A DNA stretch of 64,000 bases from Pseudomonas folii (GCF_014357575.1 NZ_JACONW010000001.1:57804-121803); one strand, 5' to 3'; positions 53,633 through 63,304 are shown, counted from the stretch's first letter. Translations and numbers: made by a program. Notes: generated by a model from the letters alone, not told the origin.

Positions 53633-53923
53633 GTGTCGCTACCCATCACCGCCCGGCAACTGAATGCCCTGCGCGCACTGAAACGCACCGATCCCGATCT
53701 TGGGGAGCTGGCCACTGCAGTCGCGCTGGCGTTCGACGCCTCGACCATCGACAATCCTGAACTGGCCCGGTTGATTCTGGAGAAGACCTGCCGCCGCATC
53801 GCCGCCGGTGAGCCAGGCAGTCACGAAGCCATGATCCTGCACCTGGAGCGCTTTGGTCAGTTGAACTGCCTGTCGCCTGCGCAGGTCACTGATTTTACCG
53901 ACCGGATCAGGAAGCTCGCTTAA
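53633..53923 (+). CDS. Small conserved protein of unknown function (GTG start)
   Basis: 96 residues, helical: PITARQLNALRALKRTDPDLGELATAVALAFD, then LARLILEKTCRRIAAGEPGSHEA. A perfect AAGGAGG lies 7 bases before the GTG, so the start is firm; a longer open frame upstream runs through the candidate RNA and terminator. No family named. Next gene starts 2 bases after. Confidence 0.7.
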   Translation: MSLPITARQLNALRALKRTDPDLGELATAVALAFDASTIDNPELARLILEKTCRRIAAGEPGSHEAMILHLERFGQLNCLSPAQVTDFTDRIRKLA

Positions 53924-53925
53924 TC

Positions 53926-54165
53926 ATGCCTCAAGGGATTCACGAAGATGCGCTGCGCGCCATGCTTGAAGGCGGCGCGGTGCGCGATGTGCTGGTGAGT
54001 CGCAAAGACGACAAGTGGACGTTGGCAATCCGTTTGGGCGGCGCAGGCAGTCGCTGGTTACCGGTGCGTTCGCGTCGAGAAGCATTGCGTACCTGGGCCA
54101 GCCTGACGGCGGTGGGGCGCTTTGCCGAGTCGGCGGGGATTCGCGCTTTCCAGGTGGAAGTGTGA
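53926..54165 (+). CDS. Small protein resembling ParC-like partition-associated proteins
   Basis: 79 residues: PQGIHEDALRAMLEGGAVRDVLV, SRWLPVRSRREALRTWASLTAVGRFAESAGI. The RSRRExxRxWxSLTAVGRF pattern is one I associate with small plasmid/mobile-element proteins annotated as ParC-like. Role unknown. Two bases after the previous stop, so probably one operon. Confidence 0.6.
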   Translation: MPQGIHEDALRAMLEGGAVRDVLVSRKDDKWTLAIRLGGAGSRWLPVRSRREALRTWASLTAVGRFAESAGIRAFQVEV

Positions 54166-54258
54166 GGCGCTGAACGGTCATCCAACGGCCAAGGCGTGGC
54201 CTACGCTTTAGCATGGGTGATGTGAGGATGTGCCCAATTCCCTGGATGGAGGTGTGGT

Positions 54259-54531
54259 ATGACTGAAGATACGGTGTTTGCTCGCTGCGTGACGCTCGAT
54301 GGCAGTGAGCTGCTTCATGAACGGCAGATCGGCTGGGCCGGGCGCTGGAGTTTGATGGGGGATTTCGTGTTGTGTACCCAGTGTCTGGCCGCGCAGTCTA
54401 TTGGCCTGGCGCAAGAACCCTTTGAACATGCGCCCGACTGTGTGGCCAGCCAGTACGGACGACATCCCTGGCATGAACTGGCTGACCTGCTCAGTGAGAT
54501 CCCGTCGTTATCAGGGCAACCCCTGCACTGA
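54259..54531 (+). CDS. Small protein of unknown function with Cys/His pairs
   Basis: 90 residues: FVLCTQCLAA (CxxC) and EHAPDCVASQYGRHPWHELADLL near the C-terminus could bind a metal. GGAGGTGTGGT precedes the ATG. No family recognised. Last gene before the right attachment site. Confidence 0.6.
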   Translation: MTEDTVFARCVTLDGSELLHERQIGWAGRWSLMGDFVLCTQCLAAQSIGLAQEPFEHAPDCVASQYGRHPWHELADLLSEIPSLSGQPLH

Positions 54532-55068
54532 CTGTTGTTGGCTGGTTCGCCCGTCGAGTTCGAGTAATTCGGCGGGCTAGGTCTGCGAGGCGTTCACTAT
54601 CTGCAGGCTGAGGTCTTAGACATCCATCAGCGCTTCCAGTCGCTTCGATGGAACTTTATCTATGCTGTATTAGCTCGCAACTACACTCGCCCGCTGTCTG
54701 GCGAACATTGGTAATTATGAATTGGGGGACCGGAAGCTTTGGGCAGATTTTTTAAAGGGGGTAAAGAGCACTCAGTCAAGCTGGCGGTAAGCAGTGCACT
54801 AGAAGATTTGGGCCAAAAGCTGGGCCAATGATTCGGGTTTTTGCAGGGGCAGTCAGGGGTTAAGCGTCTCCCTGCCACCGGTTTTACTGGGCCGAATCCC
54901 TGCGTGACACTGGATTGATGGTATAAAAATATGTCGCGGAGGCTGGGCTCCTTGGACCGCTTCGGCATTTGAAACAGGCACAGAGGCGGGGTTAGTGGTA
55001 CAAAAGTGGTACGGAGAATGACGGCCTTTAGTGTAGGGCCCGTACATCAAGGTCTGAGCTAAGGATCT
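54532..55068. other. Prophage right-end non-coding region (attP-side arm)
   Basis: 537 bases with no supported gene; short frames here have no ribosome sites. Two gtggtac words at 54,995 and 55,006 (11 bases apart) repeat a word found near the integrase and may be arm-type integrase sites. Confidence 0.5.
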
Positions 55069-55154
55069 GTCCAGTCCATCATGGGTGCAACGCTGAAGCG
55101 GCGGGAGGGTTCAGGGGATGTAGTGCGAATATTGTTGAGAGCTTCGGGCGACAT
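55059..55154 (-). pseudogene. dusA: Displaced 5' end of the host dusA
   Basis: Reading leftward from ATG 55154, 31 codons (beginning MSPEALNNIRTT) reach RRFSVAPMMDWTD in register with intact DusA proteins, then hit a TAG at 55,059-55,061 four codons past the shared DNA. It is the original gene start left at attR after integration, still with its own upstream region. Confidence 0.88.
55069..55092. other. attR: right attachment site
   Basis: gtccagtccatcat identical to 9,091-9,104, then two mismatches in the next ten bases before gcaacg. Marks the right border of the prophage. Confidence 0.88.
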
Positions 55155-55532
55155 GGTGTTCAACGTATCTGTACCAATTCTGGGCAGTGTCAGTCAGCGC
55201 TGATCACGGCGATGAAGGGTGGAGTTTACCAGAGTAGGAGAGGCAGAACCGGCGGCGTCACAAATGAAGCAACTCGCCATTGATGATGAGTTTCAGCTGG
55301 ATACGGCTGCCATGCTAAGTCGTTAGTGCTTCAAGAGGGCGCTTTCATGTTTCAGTACGACTCCGCCTTGTTGTAATGCTGTCTGGAGGGGGGCCGTATT
55401 GCGCGGCAGCCTATTTACGGCGCTTGCCGCAGTCACTGAAGCGCTCTGTATCCCGCGACTACAAGCAATCTGTATCTGTCAGCCATTCCTTCAGGCTGAT
55501 ACGGTTTGCATCCCTCTTGTCTGGAACCGGCC
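55155..55532. other. Host intergenic region upstream of original dusA and the cupin gene
   Basis: 378 bases. It should contain the old dusA promoter (leftward) and that of the gene at 55,533. An atacgttgaaca segment next to the old dusA ATG is mimicked by the phage-supplied upstream sequence (atacgttgagca at 9,179-9,190, reverse strand). Confidence 0.5.
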
Positions 55533-55865
55533 ATGATTGAACTCACTGCTTTCCCGTTCGGCACAACCGACTGGTCGACAATCGAACCCGTAGAACATGC
55601 CGGTGAAACCGGTACTGCTTATTGGCGCACCTGTGAGTTTGGTTCGGTGCGCGTTCGTATGGTGGAATACAGCCCCGGATATCTGGCTGATCACTGGTGT
55701 TGGAGAGGCCATATCTTGCTGTGCCTGGAGGGTGAGTTGCATACCGAACTGGAAGATGGTCGGCAATTCATCCTCACTGCCGGTATGAGCTACCAGGTGA
55801 GTAATGACGCCGAGGGGCATCGGTCATTTACCACTACCGGTGCCAAGTTGTTTGTGGTGGACTGA
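55533..55865 (+). CDS. DHCW-motif cupin-fold protein
   Basis: 110 residues with the signature YLADHWCWRGHILLCLEGEL, then cupin strands (LEDGRQFILTAGMSYQV). Function unknown in the family; a small single-domain beta-barrel. ATG 55533 matches the usual length; an ATG at 55506 would add nine residues. Confidence 0.85.
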   Translation: MIELTAFPFGTTDWSTIEPVEHAGETGTAYWRTCEFGSVRVRMVEYSPGYLADHWCWRGHILLCLEGELHTELEDGRQFILTAGMSYQVSNDAEGHRSFTTTGAKLFVVD

Positions 55866-55909
55866 AGCGCTTTAAACATCATCTCCACGTCTTGTCGCAG
55901 GGTCCAGTG

Positions 55910-56725
55910 ATGCCGCTTGGTTTTCATAAAATGCATGCCAATGGCGATGACTTCGTCATCGTAGACACGCGAAACGCCGCCAACCTGTTCACCAGTAACA
56001 TCGCCCGTCGATTGGGCGACCGGAATCGAGGGCTCGGTTTCAATCAGCTCGCGGTGCTGCTTGATTGTGATGATGCCGCGGCGCGCTTGATATTCTGGAA
56101 TGCGGACGGCTCTCCCCTGGATGCGTGCGGGAGCGCCACTCGGGGTGTTGCGGATCTTTTGATGCGCGAAGCGGGCGTCACGTCTGTAACGTTAAGGACC
56201 AATCGCGGCTTGTTGGCGTGCGAGCGAACGTCGACCGGCGATATCGCGGTGGACATGGGCAAACCGCTGTTTGGTTGGGCAGATATTCCGCTGGCCTTGG
56301 AGTTGGACTCAGCTGTTCTGCCAGTGGCTGGTCGTCCGACGGCCTGCAGCATGGGCAATCCGCACTGCACTTATTTTGTCGATGATCTGGCCGATGTTGA
56401 TATTGCGAAAATCGGTCCGGCCCTTGAAACCAATGACTTGTTTCCGCTCAAGACGAACGTGCATTTCGTCCAGATTATGAGCCGCAAGCATATCCGGTTG
56501 CGTATCTGGGAGCGGGGCGGTGGTATTCCCCTCGGCTCGGGCTCCTGCGCGTGTGGCGCGGCCGTTAACGGAATACGTCGTGGCCTGCTGGACAATACAG
56601 TCGAGGTTGAATGCGATGGCGGGACCGTGACAGTTCGATGGGATGGAATGGGGCCAGTATTTTTGATCGGCTCGGTGGAGAGCGTTGCATCGGGATTAAT
56701 CGCCGACCGCTTGTTGGATTTGTAG
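55910..56725 (+). CDS. Diaminopimelate epimerase-like protein (DapF family)
   Basis: 271 residues, DapF fold. The two catalytic cysteines are present in LDACGSATRG and GSGSCACGAA, but both motifs differ from classical DapF (DACGNATR and ACGTGACA). A main dapF is expected elsewhere in the genome, so this may be a paralogue with another substrate. Start 55910 gives LGFHKMHANGDDFVIVD, the family N-terminus. Confidence 0.82.
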   Translation: MPLGFHKMHANGDDFVIVDTRNAANLFTSNIARRLGDRNRGLGFNQLAVLLDCDDAAARLIFWNADGSPLDACGSATRGVADLLMREAGVTSVTLRTNRGLLACERTSTGDIAVDMGKPLFGWADIPLALELDSAVLPVAGRPTACSMGNPHCTYFVDDLADVDIAKIGPALETNDLFPLKTNVHFVQIMSRKHIRLRIWERGGGIPLGSGSCACGAAVNGIRRGLLDNTVEVECDGGTVTVRWDGMGPVFLIGSVESVASGLIADRLLDL

Positions 56726-56748
56726 TCTGAGACATGTTCACTTGTAGA

Positions 56749-56798
56749 AGCTGCCGAAGGCTGCGATGGCGGTAAATGCTTCGCAGCCTTCGGCAGCT
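56749..56798. repeat. REP-type palindrome between converging genes
   Basis: agctgccgaaggctgcga / tcgcagccttcggcagct, perfect 18-bp arms with a 14-base loop. Such pairs are common in Pseudomonas intergenic regions and can also stop transcription. Confidence 0.85.
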
Positions 56799-56834
56799 CC
56801 TGCAATAAATGCATTCAACTCATAGACTGTGTTT

Positions 56835-57737
56835 TTACTTGTCAGGAAACGGCAACGACAGCAGCCAGGTGCTGAACGCGTTCAACGACGGCAGGTGCTG
56901 ATAGCGGGTCGCATAGACAAGATAGTAACTGCGGCCGCTGTCCATGGCGTCAAACAGCGCAACCAGTTCGCCGCTCTTGAGCTCATCCTGCACGAGAATC
57001 TCAGGCACCAGCCCGATCCCGATGCCCGCCGATACCGCCTGAATCAGATGCGCGGTGAGTTCGAAGCTCGGGCCGGATCTCATGTTTCGGTGGTCGACAT
57101 CATGGCTGTCAAACCAGTCAGACCACGCGTTGGGTCTGGACACTACGTTGAGCAGTGCATGCTCGGCAACGTTCGCAGGCGTCATTAGCCGAAACCCGGG
57201 TAGTGCAGCCGGGCTGGCGACCACCACAAGTTTTTCGCTGAGCAGCTTATGCGAAATATAGCCGGGCCATTCCCCCGAACCTACACAGATGATTGCGTCC
57301 ATGTCGTGAGTCGTGGGCTGGGTTTCCGCCTGAACAATCCTGGAGTGGATGTGCACCAGTATTCCAGGGTGTTTGGCATAGAACTCATGCATGCGCGGCA
57401 GCAGCCACTTTGAGCCCAACGTAGGCAGCACCGCCAGATTCAAAGGACCGCCGTCATTCTTGTATGAAATGGTTTGCAGGGTCGCGCTACGAATGCGGCC
57501 TAGCGCAGCAGCCAATTCATGCTGATACAGCGCGCCTGCGGCGGTCAGTTCGATCTTGCGCCCGTCTCGCCTGAACAGCTCGACTTCAAGTTGGGCCTCC
57601 AGCGTCTGCACCTGTCGACTGACCGCGCTCTGGGTCAGCGTCAGCTCTTCTGCGGCTTTGGTGAAACTGCCATGTCGAGCTGCAGCTTCGAAAGCAATCA
57701 GCAGCGACATTGATGGGGTCAGTCTTCTGGGGTTCAT
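56835..57737 (-). CDS. LysR-type transcriptional regulator (GcvA-like)
   Basis: 300 residues. Winged helix-turn-helix at 7-65 (FEAAARHGSFTKAAEELTLTQSAVSRQVQTLE), then a substrate-binding domain. Divergent from the FAD/Fe-S dehydrogenase 158 bases away, which is the probable target; that link is inference from position. Confidence 0.9.
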   Translation of the reverse strand: MNPRRLTPSMSLLIAFEAAARHGSFTKAAEELTLTQSAVSRQVQTLEAQLEVELFRRDGRKIELTAAGALYQHELAAALGRIRSATLQTISYKNDGGPLNLAVLPTLGSKWLLPRMHEFYAKHPGILVHIHSRIVQAETQPTTHDMDAIICVGSGEWPGYISHKLLSEKLVVVASPAALPGFRLMTPANVAEHALLNVVSRPNAWSDWFDSHDVDHRNMRSGPSFELTAHLIQAVSAGIGIGLVPEILVQDELKSGELVALFDAMDSGRSYYLVYATRYQHLPSLNAFSTWLLSLPFPDK

Positions 57738-57894
57738 TCATAAAGCTCATGCAAAATCAGCAGGAATTACGCTTGTGACAAAAGCTGAGAGGCGTAAAAA
57801 TTAACAAAAAATAGAATCTGATGCTCTGTGCCGTCAAGCCGAGCATACGCAACGTGAATGCATAGATTAGCTTCTTAGCCTGCAGGAATTCCAT

Positions 57895-60800
57895 ATGATC
57901 GCCCGTTTGTCCCCGGCAGTTGCCCAAAGCACGACGTATGAAGCCTTTCTTGATGCCCTTGGAGCGGCGGGCTTTCGAGGGGAGATTGCGCGTGATTATG
58001 GCGGCCGGACTGTGTTGGCAACGGATAACTCCATTTATCAGCGGCTGCCCCAGGCCGCGGTGTTTCCGCTGGATGAGCAGGACGTTGCGATTGTTTCGCG
58101 GCTGGTCGCTGAACCTGAGCACAGTTCGGTAGTGCTCACGCCTCGTGGCGGCGGTACAGGCACCAACGGCCAGTCGCTGACGGATGGTGTGGTCGTCGAC
58201 CTGTCACGGCACTTGAACAATATCCTTGAGATCAATGTCGAGGAGCGCTGGGTCAAAGTGCAGAGCGGCGTGGTCAAGGATCAGCTGAACGCCGCGCTCA
58301 AGCCTCACGGGCTGTTTTTTGCGCCGGAGCTTTCAACCTCGAATCGAGCCACCATTGGCGGCATGATCAACACCGATGCGAGCGGGCAGGGCAGTTGCAC
58401 CTATGGCAAGACCCGCGACCATGTGCTTGAGCTTTCTACGGTCATGCTGGGTGGCCATCGCCTCGACAGCCTGTCGGTTGATGCCGAACAACTGCAGGCG
58501 TTCGCTAACCGGACTGACCGCATCGGCGAGGTTTATCGCTGTGCACTGGATATTGTCGACACCCAGGCCGAACTGATTGAAAGCACGTTCCCGAAACTGA
58601 ACCGCTGCCTGACCGGATACGACCTGGCGCACCTGCGCGAGGCCGACGGTCGCTTCAATCTGAACAGTGTGCTTTGCGGTTCCGAAGGCTCGCTCGGGTT
58701 TATCGTTGAAGCCAAACTCAACGTCCTGCCGATCCCCAAATATTCGATTCTGGTGAATGTGCGCTACGCCGGCTTCATGGATGCCTTGCGTGACGCAAAA
58801 GCGTTGATGGAAATGAAGCCGCTTTCCATTGAAACCGTCGACTCGAAAGTACTGATGCTGGCGATGAAAGACATCGTCTGGCACGGCGTCGCCGAGTACT
58901 TCCCGGAAAATCCCGACACGCCGACCCTTGGCATCAACATCATCGAGTTCAGCGGTGATGACGAAGAGGTCGTCCAGCAGAAAGTCCACGATTTCGTTTT
59001 GCACTTGCAGCTCGACCTGTCGGTGGTGCGCCTTGGCCACACCCTTGCGATAGGCGCTGATGCGCTCAAACGTATCTATGCCATGCGCAAACGAGCGGTG
59101 GGCTTGCTCGGTAACGTCAAGGGCGAGGCAAGACCGCAGCCTTTTGTCGAAGACACTGCGGTCCCGCCTGAAAACCTCGCTGATTTCATTCAGGAGTTCC
59201 GGGCGCTGCTGGACAGCCACAACCTGCAATACGGAATGTTCGGTCACGTCGATGCGGGCGTGCTGCATGTTCGGCCGATTCTGGACATGAAAGATCCGGT
59301 TCAGGCCGCGTTGATCCGGCCGATTTCCGATGCGGTCGCGGCGCTGACGCAAAAGCATGGCGGCCTGTTGTGGGGCGAGCATGGCAAGGGCTTACGCTCG
59401 CAATATGTGCCTGACTACTTCGGTGCGCTTTACCCAGCATTGCAAGCGCTGAAAGCGGCGTTCGACCCGCACAACCAGCTCAATCCGGGCAAAATCGCTA
59501 CACCGGGTACCGTGCCAACCGCGAAATTGACGTTGGTTGACGAAGTCCGGTTGCGTGGCGAGCTGGACCGCACGATCGATGAGCGTGTCTGGCAGAGCTA
59601 TGACGCCGCGCTTCACTGCAACGGCAATGGCGCGTGCTACAACTTCGATCCCGATGACGCCATGTGTCCTTCCTGGAAGGCCACGCGCAATCGTATTCAC
59701 TCGCCCAAAGGCCGTGCCTCGCTGCTCCGGGAATGGCTTCGGTTACAGGGCGCGCAGGGTGTTGATGTATTGGCGGCGGCCTCGGGCGCGACGCAGAACA
59801 TCGCCCGGCGAGCCGTTAACACCGTCAGGCAAAAGCTCGGGCAGGACGATTTTTCCCATGAGGTTTACGACGCGATGGCGGGTTGCCTGGCGTGTAAATC
59901 CTGTGCCGGGCAATGCCCCGTGAAGGTGAACGTGCCCGAGTTCCGCTCGCGTTTTCTTGAGCTTTATCACACCCGCTATCTGCGGCCGCTCAAGGACTAT
60001 CTGATCGGCTCTCTGGAATACACCGTTCCTTACATCGCCAGAATGCCGCGACTTTATAATTTCGTCATGAGTGCTCGCCCTGTTCGGTGGGGGCTTGAGC
60101 GCATCGCAGGGATGGTCGACAGCCCGTTGCTGAGTCTGATGGACTTCACCGCAGTGTGCCGACGCTGGAACGTCGAAGTCGCCACCCCGCAGCGCCTCTC
60201 CGTGCTTTCGGATGCGCAGCGGGCGAAAAGTGTGATTCTCGTCCAGGATGCGTTTACCCGGTTCTTCGAAACCCCGTTACTGGCGGATTGGGTAGAGCTG
60301 ATCTCAAGGCTTGGCTACAAGGTTTATCTCGCACCTTACGCGCCCAATGGCAAGCCGCTGCAAGTGCAGGGTTTTCTCAAAGCGTTTGAAAAGGCTGCCA
60401 GCTTTAATGGCCAGTCGCTGTTCAATCTTCAGCAGTATGACGTGCCGTTGGTGGGGCTGGACCCCGCCATGACTCTGGTTTACCGCCAGGAGTACGCTAA
60501 AACGCTGGATGTCGATAAGGCTCCGTTGGTGCTGCTGGCGCAGGAGTGGCTGATTAATGCGCTGCCGCAAAGCGAGGCGTTGAAGGAGGCGGAGCCTTAT
60601 CATTTCCTGCCGCACTGCACCGAGAAAACCAACGAACCCGGTAGCATCGGCCTGTGGCAGAAGATTTTTGAGCGCGCGGGCCTGAAGCTGCAGATCCAGG
60701 CCAGCGGCTGTTGCGGAATGTCGGGGACTTACGGTCACGAAACACGAAACGCTGCCACGTCGAACATCATCTACGGGCAATCGTGGAAGCTGTTGATCCA

Positions 60801-60924
60801 GAAATTCAACCAGTCCGGACGTGTTGTGGCTGACGGTTATTCGTGCCGCAGTCAGGTCAAACGTCAGGAGGGCACAACGGTGCTCCATCCGCTGCAGGTT
60901 TTGCTGGCTCGCTTGAGTACATAG
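57895..60924 (+). CDS. FAD- and Fe-S-binding D-2-hydroxyacid dehydrogenase (YdiJ-like)
   Basis: 1,009 residues. FAD-binding PCMH domain at about 65-270 with LTPRGGGTGTNGQSL, FAD-oxidase C-terminal domain to about 540 with GEHGKGLRS, a 4Fe-4S segment CLACKSCAGQCPVKV near 663, and a cysteine-rich C-terminus (HCTEK, SGCCGMSGTYGH). The E. coli relative YdiJ oxidises D-2-hydroxyglutarate; the substrate here is inferred only to be a D-2-hydroxyacid. Probably controlled by the divergent LysR regulator. Confidence 0.88.
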   Translation: MIARLSPAVAQSTTYEAFLDALGAAGFRGEIARDYGGRTVLATDNSIYQRLPQAAVFPLDEQDVAIVSRLVAEPEHSSVVLTPRGGGTGTNGQSLTDGVVVDLSRHLNNILEINVEERWVKVQSGVVKDQLNAALKPHGLFFAPELSTSNRATIGGMINTDASGQGSCTYGKTRDHVLELSTVMLGGHRLDSLSVDAEQLQAFANRTDRIGEVYRCALDIVDTQAELIESTFPKLNRCLTGYDLAHLREADGRFNLNSVLCGSEGSLGFIVEAKLNVLPIPKYSILVNVRYAGFMDALRDAKALMEMKPLSIETVDSKVLMLAMKDIVWHGVAEYFPENPDTPTLGINIIEFSGDDEEVVQQKVHDFVLHLQLDLSVVRLGHTLAIGADALKRIYAMRKRAVGLLGNVKGEARPQPFVEDTAVPPENLADFIQEFRALLDSHNLQYGMFGHVDAGVLHVRPILDMKDPVQAALIRPISDAVAALTQKHGGLLWGEHGKGLRSQYVPDYFGALYPALQALKAAFDPHNQLNPGKIATPGTVPTAKLTLVDEVRLRGELDRTIDERVWQSYDAALHCNGNGACYNFDPDDAMCPSWKATRNRIHSPKGRASLLREWLRLQGAQGVDVLAAASGATQNIARRAVNTVRQKLGQDDFSHEVYDAMAGCLACKSCAGQCPVKVNVPEFRSRFLELYHTRYLRPLKDYLIGSLEYTVPYIARMPRLYNFVMSARPVRWGLERIAGMVDSPLLSLMDFTAVCRRWNVEVATPQRLSVLSDAQRAKSVILVQDAFTRFFETPLLADWVELISRLGYKVYLAPYAPNGKPLQVQGFLKAFEKAASFNGQSLFNLQQYDVPLVGLDPAMTLVYRQEYAKTLDVDKAPLVLLAQEWLINALPQSEALKEAEPYHFLPHCTEKTNEPGSIGLWQKIFERAGLKLQIQASGCCGMSGTYGHETRNAATSNIIYGQSWKLLIQKFNQSGRVVADGYSCRSQVKRQEGTTVLHPLQVLLARLST

Positions 60925-60995
60925 CAGGCTGAAGCGGGCAGTTCTGCGAGTTCAGTTGAATTTGTGGGAAGTTCTATGGTTGTCCGCGAGTTGAC

Positions 60996-61136
60996 GTGGG
61001 ACCGGCTTTAGTCGGGAAAGCGAGGTCTCTGACGACACATTTTCAGTGACTGTCCTCACCTTTTCCCGGCTGAAGCCGGTCCCACGACATTGCGCCATCG
61101 CGCAGACCCAGTGGGAGCCGAGCTTGCTCGCGATAA
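60996..61136. repeat. Group of REP elements
   Basis: gtgggaccggctttagtcgg (60,996), its inverted partner ending ccggtcccac (61,063-61,085), and a third, gtgggagccgagcttgctcg (61,111). Typical Pseudomonas REP sequences; no gene in the 247-base gap. Confidence 0.85.
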
Positions 61137-61171
61137 GATCAACTCGGGGTATCTGTTACATACCTGACCGA

Positions 61172-62308
61172 TTACTGCGCATACAGCGGGTAATCCACAT
61201 AACCTTCGGCATCGCCGCCATACACGGTGGCTGGATTGATCGGATTCCACGGCCAGTCATTGGCGATCCGGGCTGGCAGGTCTGGATTGGCAATGAATGG
61301 GCGGCCGTACGCAACAAGGTCCGCCAAGCCTGAATCCAGCAGCGCTGAGCCGCTTTGTGCCGTGTATTTTCCGGCATACATGATGGCTCCGCTGAAGGTG
61401 CTTCTCACGTCACGACGAAATGCTTCCGGCATGGCTGGCGCGTTATCCCAATCGGCTTCGGCGATGGAGAGATAAGCGATACCGGCGTTCTCCAGAATCC
61501 TGATGGCTTCGATGTACGTGGTGTGCGGATCTTCCTCGACCAACCCCAGATAAGTGCGGTCTTCATCCGTCGTCGTGAACAGAGGTGCAAAACGTACGCC
61601 GACCTTCTCTTTGCCAATGCATTCGGCGACACCCGCAACGATCTCACGCAGGAAACGCAGGCGATTATCAAGCGAGCCGCCGTACTGATCTTCGCGATGA
61701 TTGCTGTGAGCAGAAATGAATTGGTTGACCAGATAGCCATTGGCGCAATGCAGTTCGATGCCATCGAAGCCGGCCTCCATCGCATTGCGTGCCGCCTGAA
61801 TGTAGAGCTGAACAAGCTCCTGAACTTCATCAGTGGTCAGTGCCCTCGGTACAGAAGGTTTGACCAGTTCACCTGCGCCCGGCGCAGTTTCGATAAACAC
61901 TTTCACCTGGTCCGCAGCAATGGCCGAGGCCGATACGGGGGCTTCGCCATTCGGTTGCAGCGCGGTGTGAGACACCCGGCCGACATGCCACAGCTGGGCG
62001 AAGATCACGCCGCCTTCTGCATGCACCGCCTCCGTCACCTTGCGCCAGCCAGCGATTTGCCCGGGTGTATAGATACCCGGCGTCCAGGCATAACCCTGAC
62101 CGCGCGGTTCGATTTGCGTGCCTTCGGTGACCAGAAATCCCGCACCTGCGCGCTGGCTGTAGTACTGCGCCATGAGCTCGTTGGCGACGTTGCCAGGCTG
62201 AGTGCTGCGCTGCCGGGTGAGGGGTGGCAGGACAATACGGTTTTTGAGGGTGTGATGTCCCAGTTGGGTCGGGGTGAAGAAATTGCTGTTTTTGACTGAA
62301 TTGCTCAT
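61172..62308 (-). CDS. Old yellow enzyme family NAD(P)H:flavin oxidoreductase (alkene reductase)
   Basis: 378 residues. FMN-binding (beta/alpha)8 barrel: KNRIVLPPLTRQRS, FAQLWHVGRVSH, ELHCANGYLVNQFI with HSNHREDQYGGSLDNR. Reduces alpha,beta-unsaturated carbonyls and quinones (NemA-like). A TetR-type operator lies 40 bases upstream, which puts it in the regulon of the gene at 63,341. Confidence 0.92.
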   Translation of the reverse strand: MSNSVKNSNFFTPTQLGHHTLKNRIVLPPLTRQRSTQPGNVANELMAQYYSQRAGAGFLVTEGTQIEPRGQGYAWTPGIYTPGQIAGWRKVTEAVHAEGGVIFAQLWHVGRVSHTALQPNGEAPVSASAIAADQVKVFIETAPGAGELVKPSVPRALTTDEVQELVQLYIQAARNAMEAGFDGIELHCANGYLVNQFISAHSNHREDQYGGSLDNRLRFLREIVAGVAECIGKEKVGVRFAPLFTTTDEDRTYLGLVEEDPHTTYIEAIRILENAGIAYLSIAEADWDNAPAMPEAFRRDVRSTFSGAIMYAGKYTAQSGSALLDSGLADLVAYGRPFIANPDLPARIANDWPWNPINPATVYGGDAEGYVDYPLYAQ

Positions 62309-62348
62309 TGATCTGCCTTGTTCGACGTTGAACGGTCTCAGTGTTTAT

Positions 62349-62363
62349 TAGACCAGTCGACTA
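62349..62363. promoter_or_regulatory. TetR operator upstream of the oxidoreductase
   Basis: tagaccagtcgacta, the same 15-bp near-palindrome as at 63,229 and 63,305 with one change. Confidence 0.82.
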
Positions 62364-62448
62364 TTTCTAATCTAAAAATAATGGACGCTTTGCCGTCAGG
62401 CGCAGCGTCCACGGGGAATCGTGTCGCAGGGAATGTAAAACTGGGGGA

Positions 62449-63126
62449 TTAACCCAATTTTTTCAGCAGTGCTTCAGCGACGGCTGCCGAACTGGCCGGG
62501 TTCTGGCCAGTGACCAACTGACCATCTTCAACAACATAAACCTGCCAATCGCCTAGCTTGGAATACTGCCCACCCAAACGCTGGAACTCGTCTTCAATCA
62601 GGAACGGCACCACGTCGGTAAGGCCAACCGCTTCCTCTTCCGAATTGGTGAAGCCAGTAACCTTACGGCCGCTTACCAGTGGCTTGCCATCGGCGCCTTT
62701 GACGTTAATCAGCACACCAGGTGCGTGGCAGACAAAGCCGTGAGGCTTGTTGCTGCGATCAAAGGCTTCGATCAGTGCAATCGAGTTCTTGTCTACAGCC
62801 AGATCCCACAGCGGGCCATGGCCACCTGGGTAAAAGACTGCGTCGAAGTCTTCAGCGCGGACATCTGACAGCAGGCCAGTGTTGGCGAGTACGCGTTGAG
62901 CCTCAGCGTCTTTGCGGAAGCGATCGGTCTCAGCGGTTTGCGCATCAGGCTCGTCGCTTTTCGGATCGAGCGGTGGCTGACCACCGGCTGGCGAGACGAC
63001 GGTGATGTCCGCACCGGCATCCTTGAACGCGAAATAGGGAGCAGCAAATTCTTCGAGCCAGAAGCCGGTTTTCTTGCCGGTGTTACCCAGTTGATCGTGC
63101 GAAGTCAGAACCATCAGAATTTTCAT
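62449..63126 (-). CDS. DJ-1/PfpI (type 1 glutamine amidotransferase-like) stress protein
   Basis: 225 residues. Nucleophile Cys in FVCHAPGVL, with the acidic partner in YPGGHGPLWDLA. This Hsp31-like clade contains glyoxalase III and protein-repair enzymes. The operator at 63,229 is 103 bases upstream of its ATG. Confidence 0.9.
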   Translation of the reverse strand: MKILMVLTSHDQLGNTGKKTGFWLEEFAAPYFAFKDAGADITVVSPAGGQPPLDPKSDEPDAQTAETDRFRKDAEAQRVLANTGLLSDVRAEDFDAVFYPGGHGPLWDLAVDKNSIALIEAFDRSNKPHGFVCHAPGVLINVKGADGKPLVSGRKVTGFTNSEEEAVGLTDVVPFLIEDEFQRLGGQYSKLGDWQVYVVEDGQLVTGQNPASSAAVAEALLKKLG

Positions 63127-63228
63127 ACGGTACTCCTTGAAGGTGAAGGACTGGCAATGAAGCGAAGCGACGCGGGAGCTGAAATATCAGCGCGTCAGGT
63201 CACCGATGGACAAAGCTTAGACTCGGAA

Positions 63229-63243
63229 TAGACCAGTCGTCTA
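63229..63243. promoter_or_regulatory. TetR operator upstream of the DJ-1-like gene
   Basis: tagaccagtcgtcta, palindromic at tagac/gtcta. Confidence 0.83.
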
Positions 63244-63304
63244 GAGTTTTTTTCAGATCACTTCCACAAGGTTGGTCACGTATCTCTCTTGATCGTTCAA
63301 AAAA

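Larger units (their letters stand above)
9091..55092. mobile_element. Complete-looking temperate myovirus prophage integrated in dusA
   Basis: About 46 kb bounded by an imperfect 24-bp direct repeat (22 of 24 identical, 14 exact). It contains integrase, repressor/cro, replication, packaging, head, contractile tail, lysis and cargo modules in standard order, with no broken structural gene seen. Head genes are lambda-like and tail genes P2-like. Integrity is judged from intact frames only; inducibility is untested. Confidence 0.95.

Noticed and set aside
54681..54968. Minus-strand frame of 95 codons near the right end
   Set aside because: No ribosome site, odd composition, crosses the likely attP arm region.
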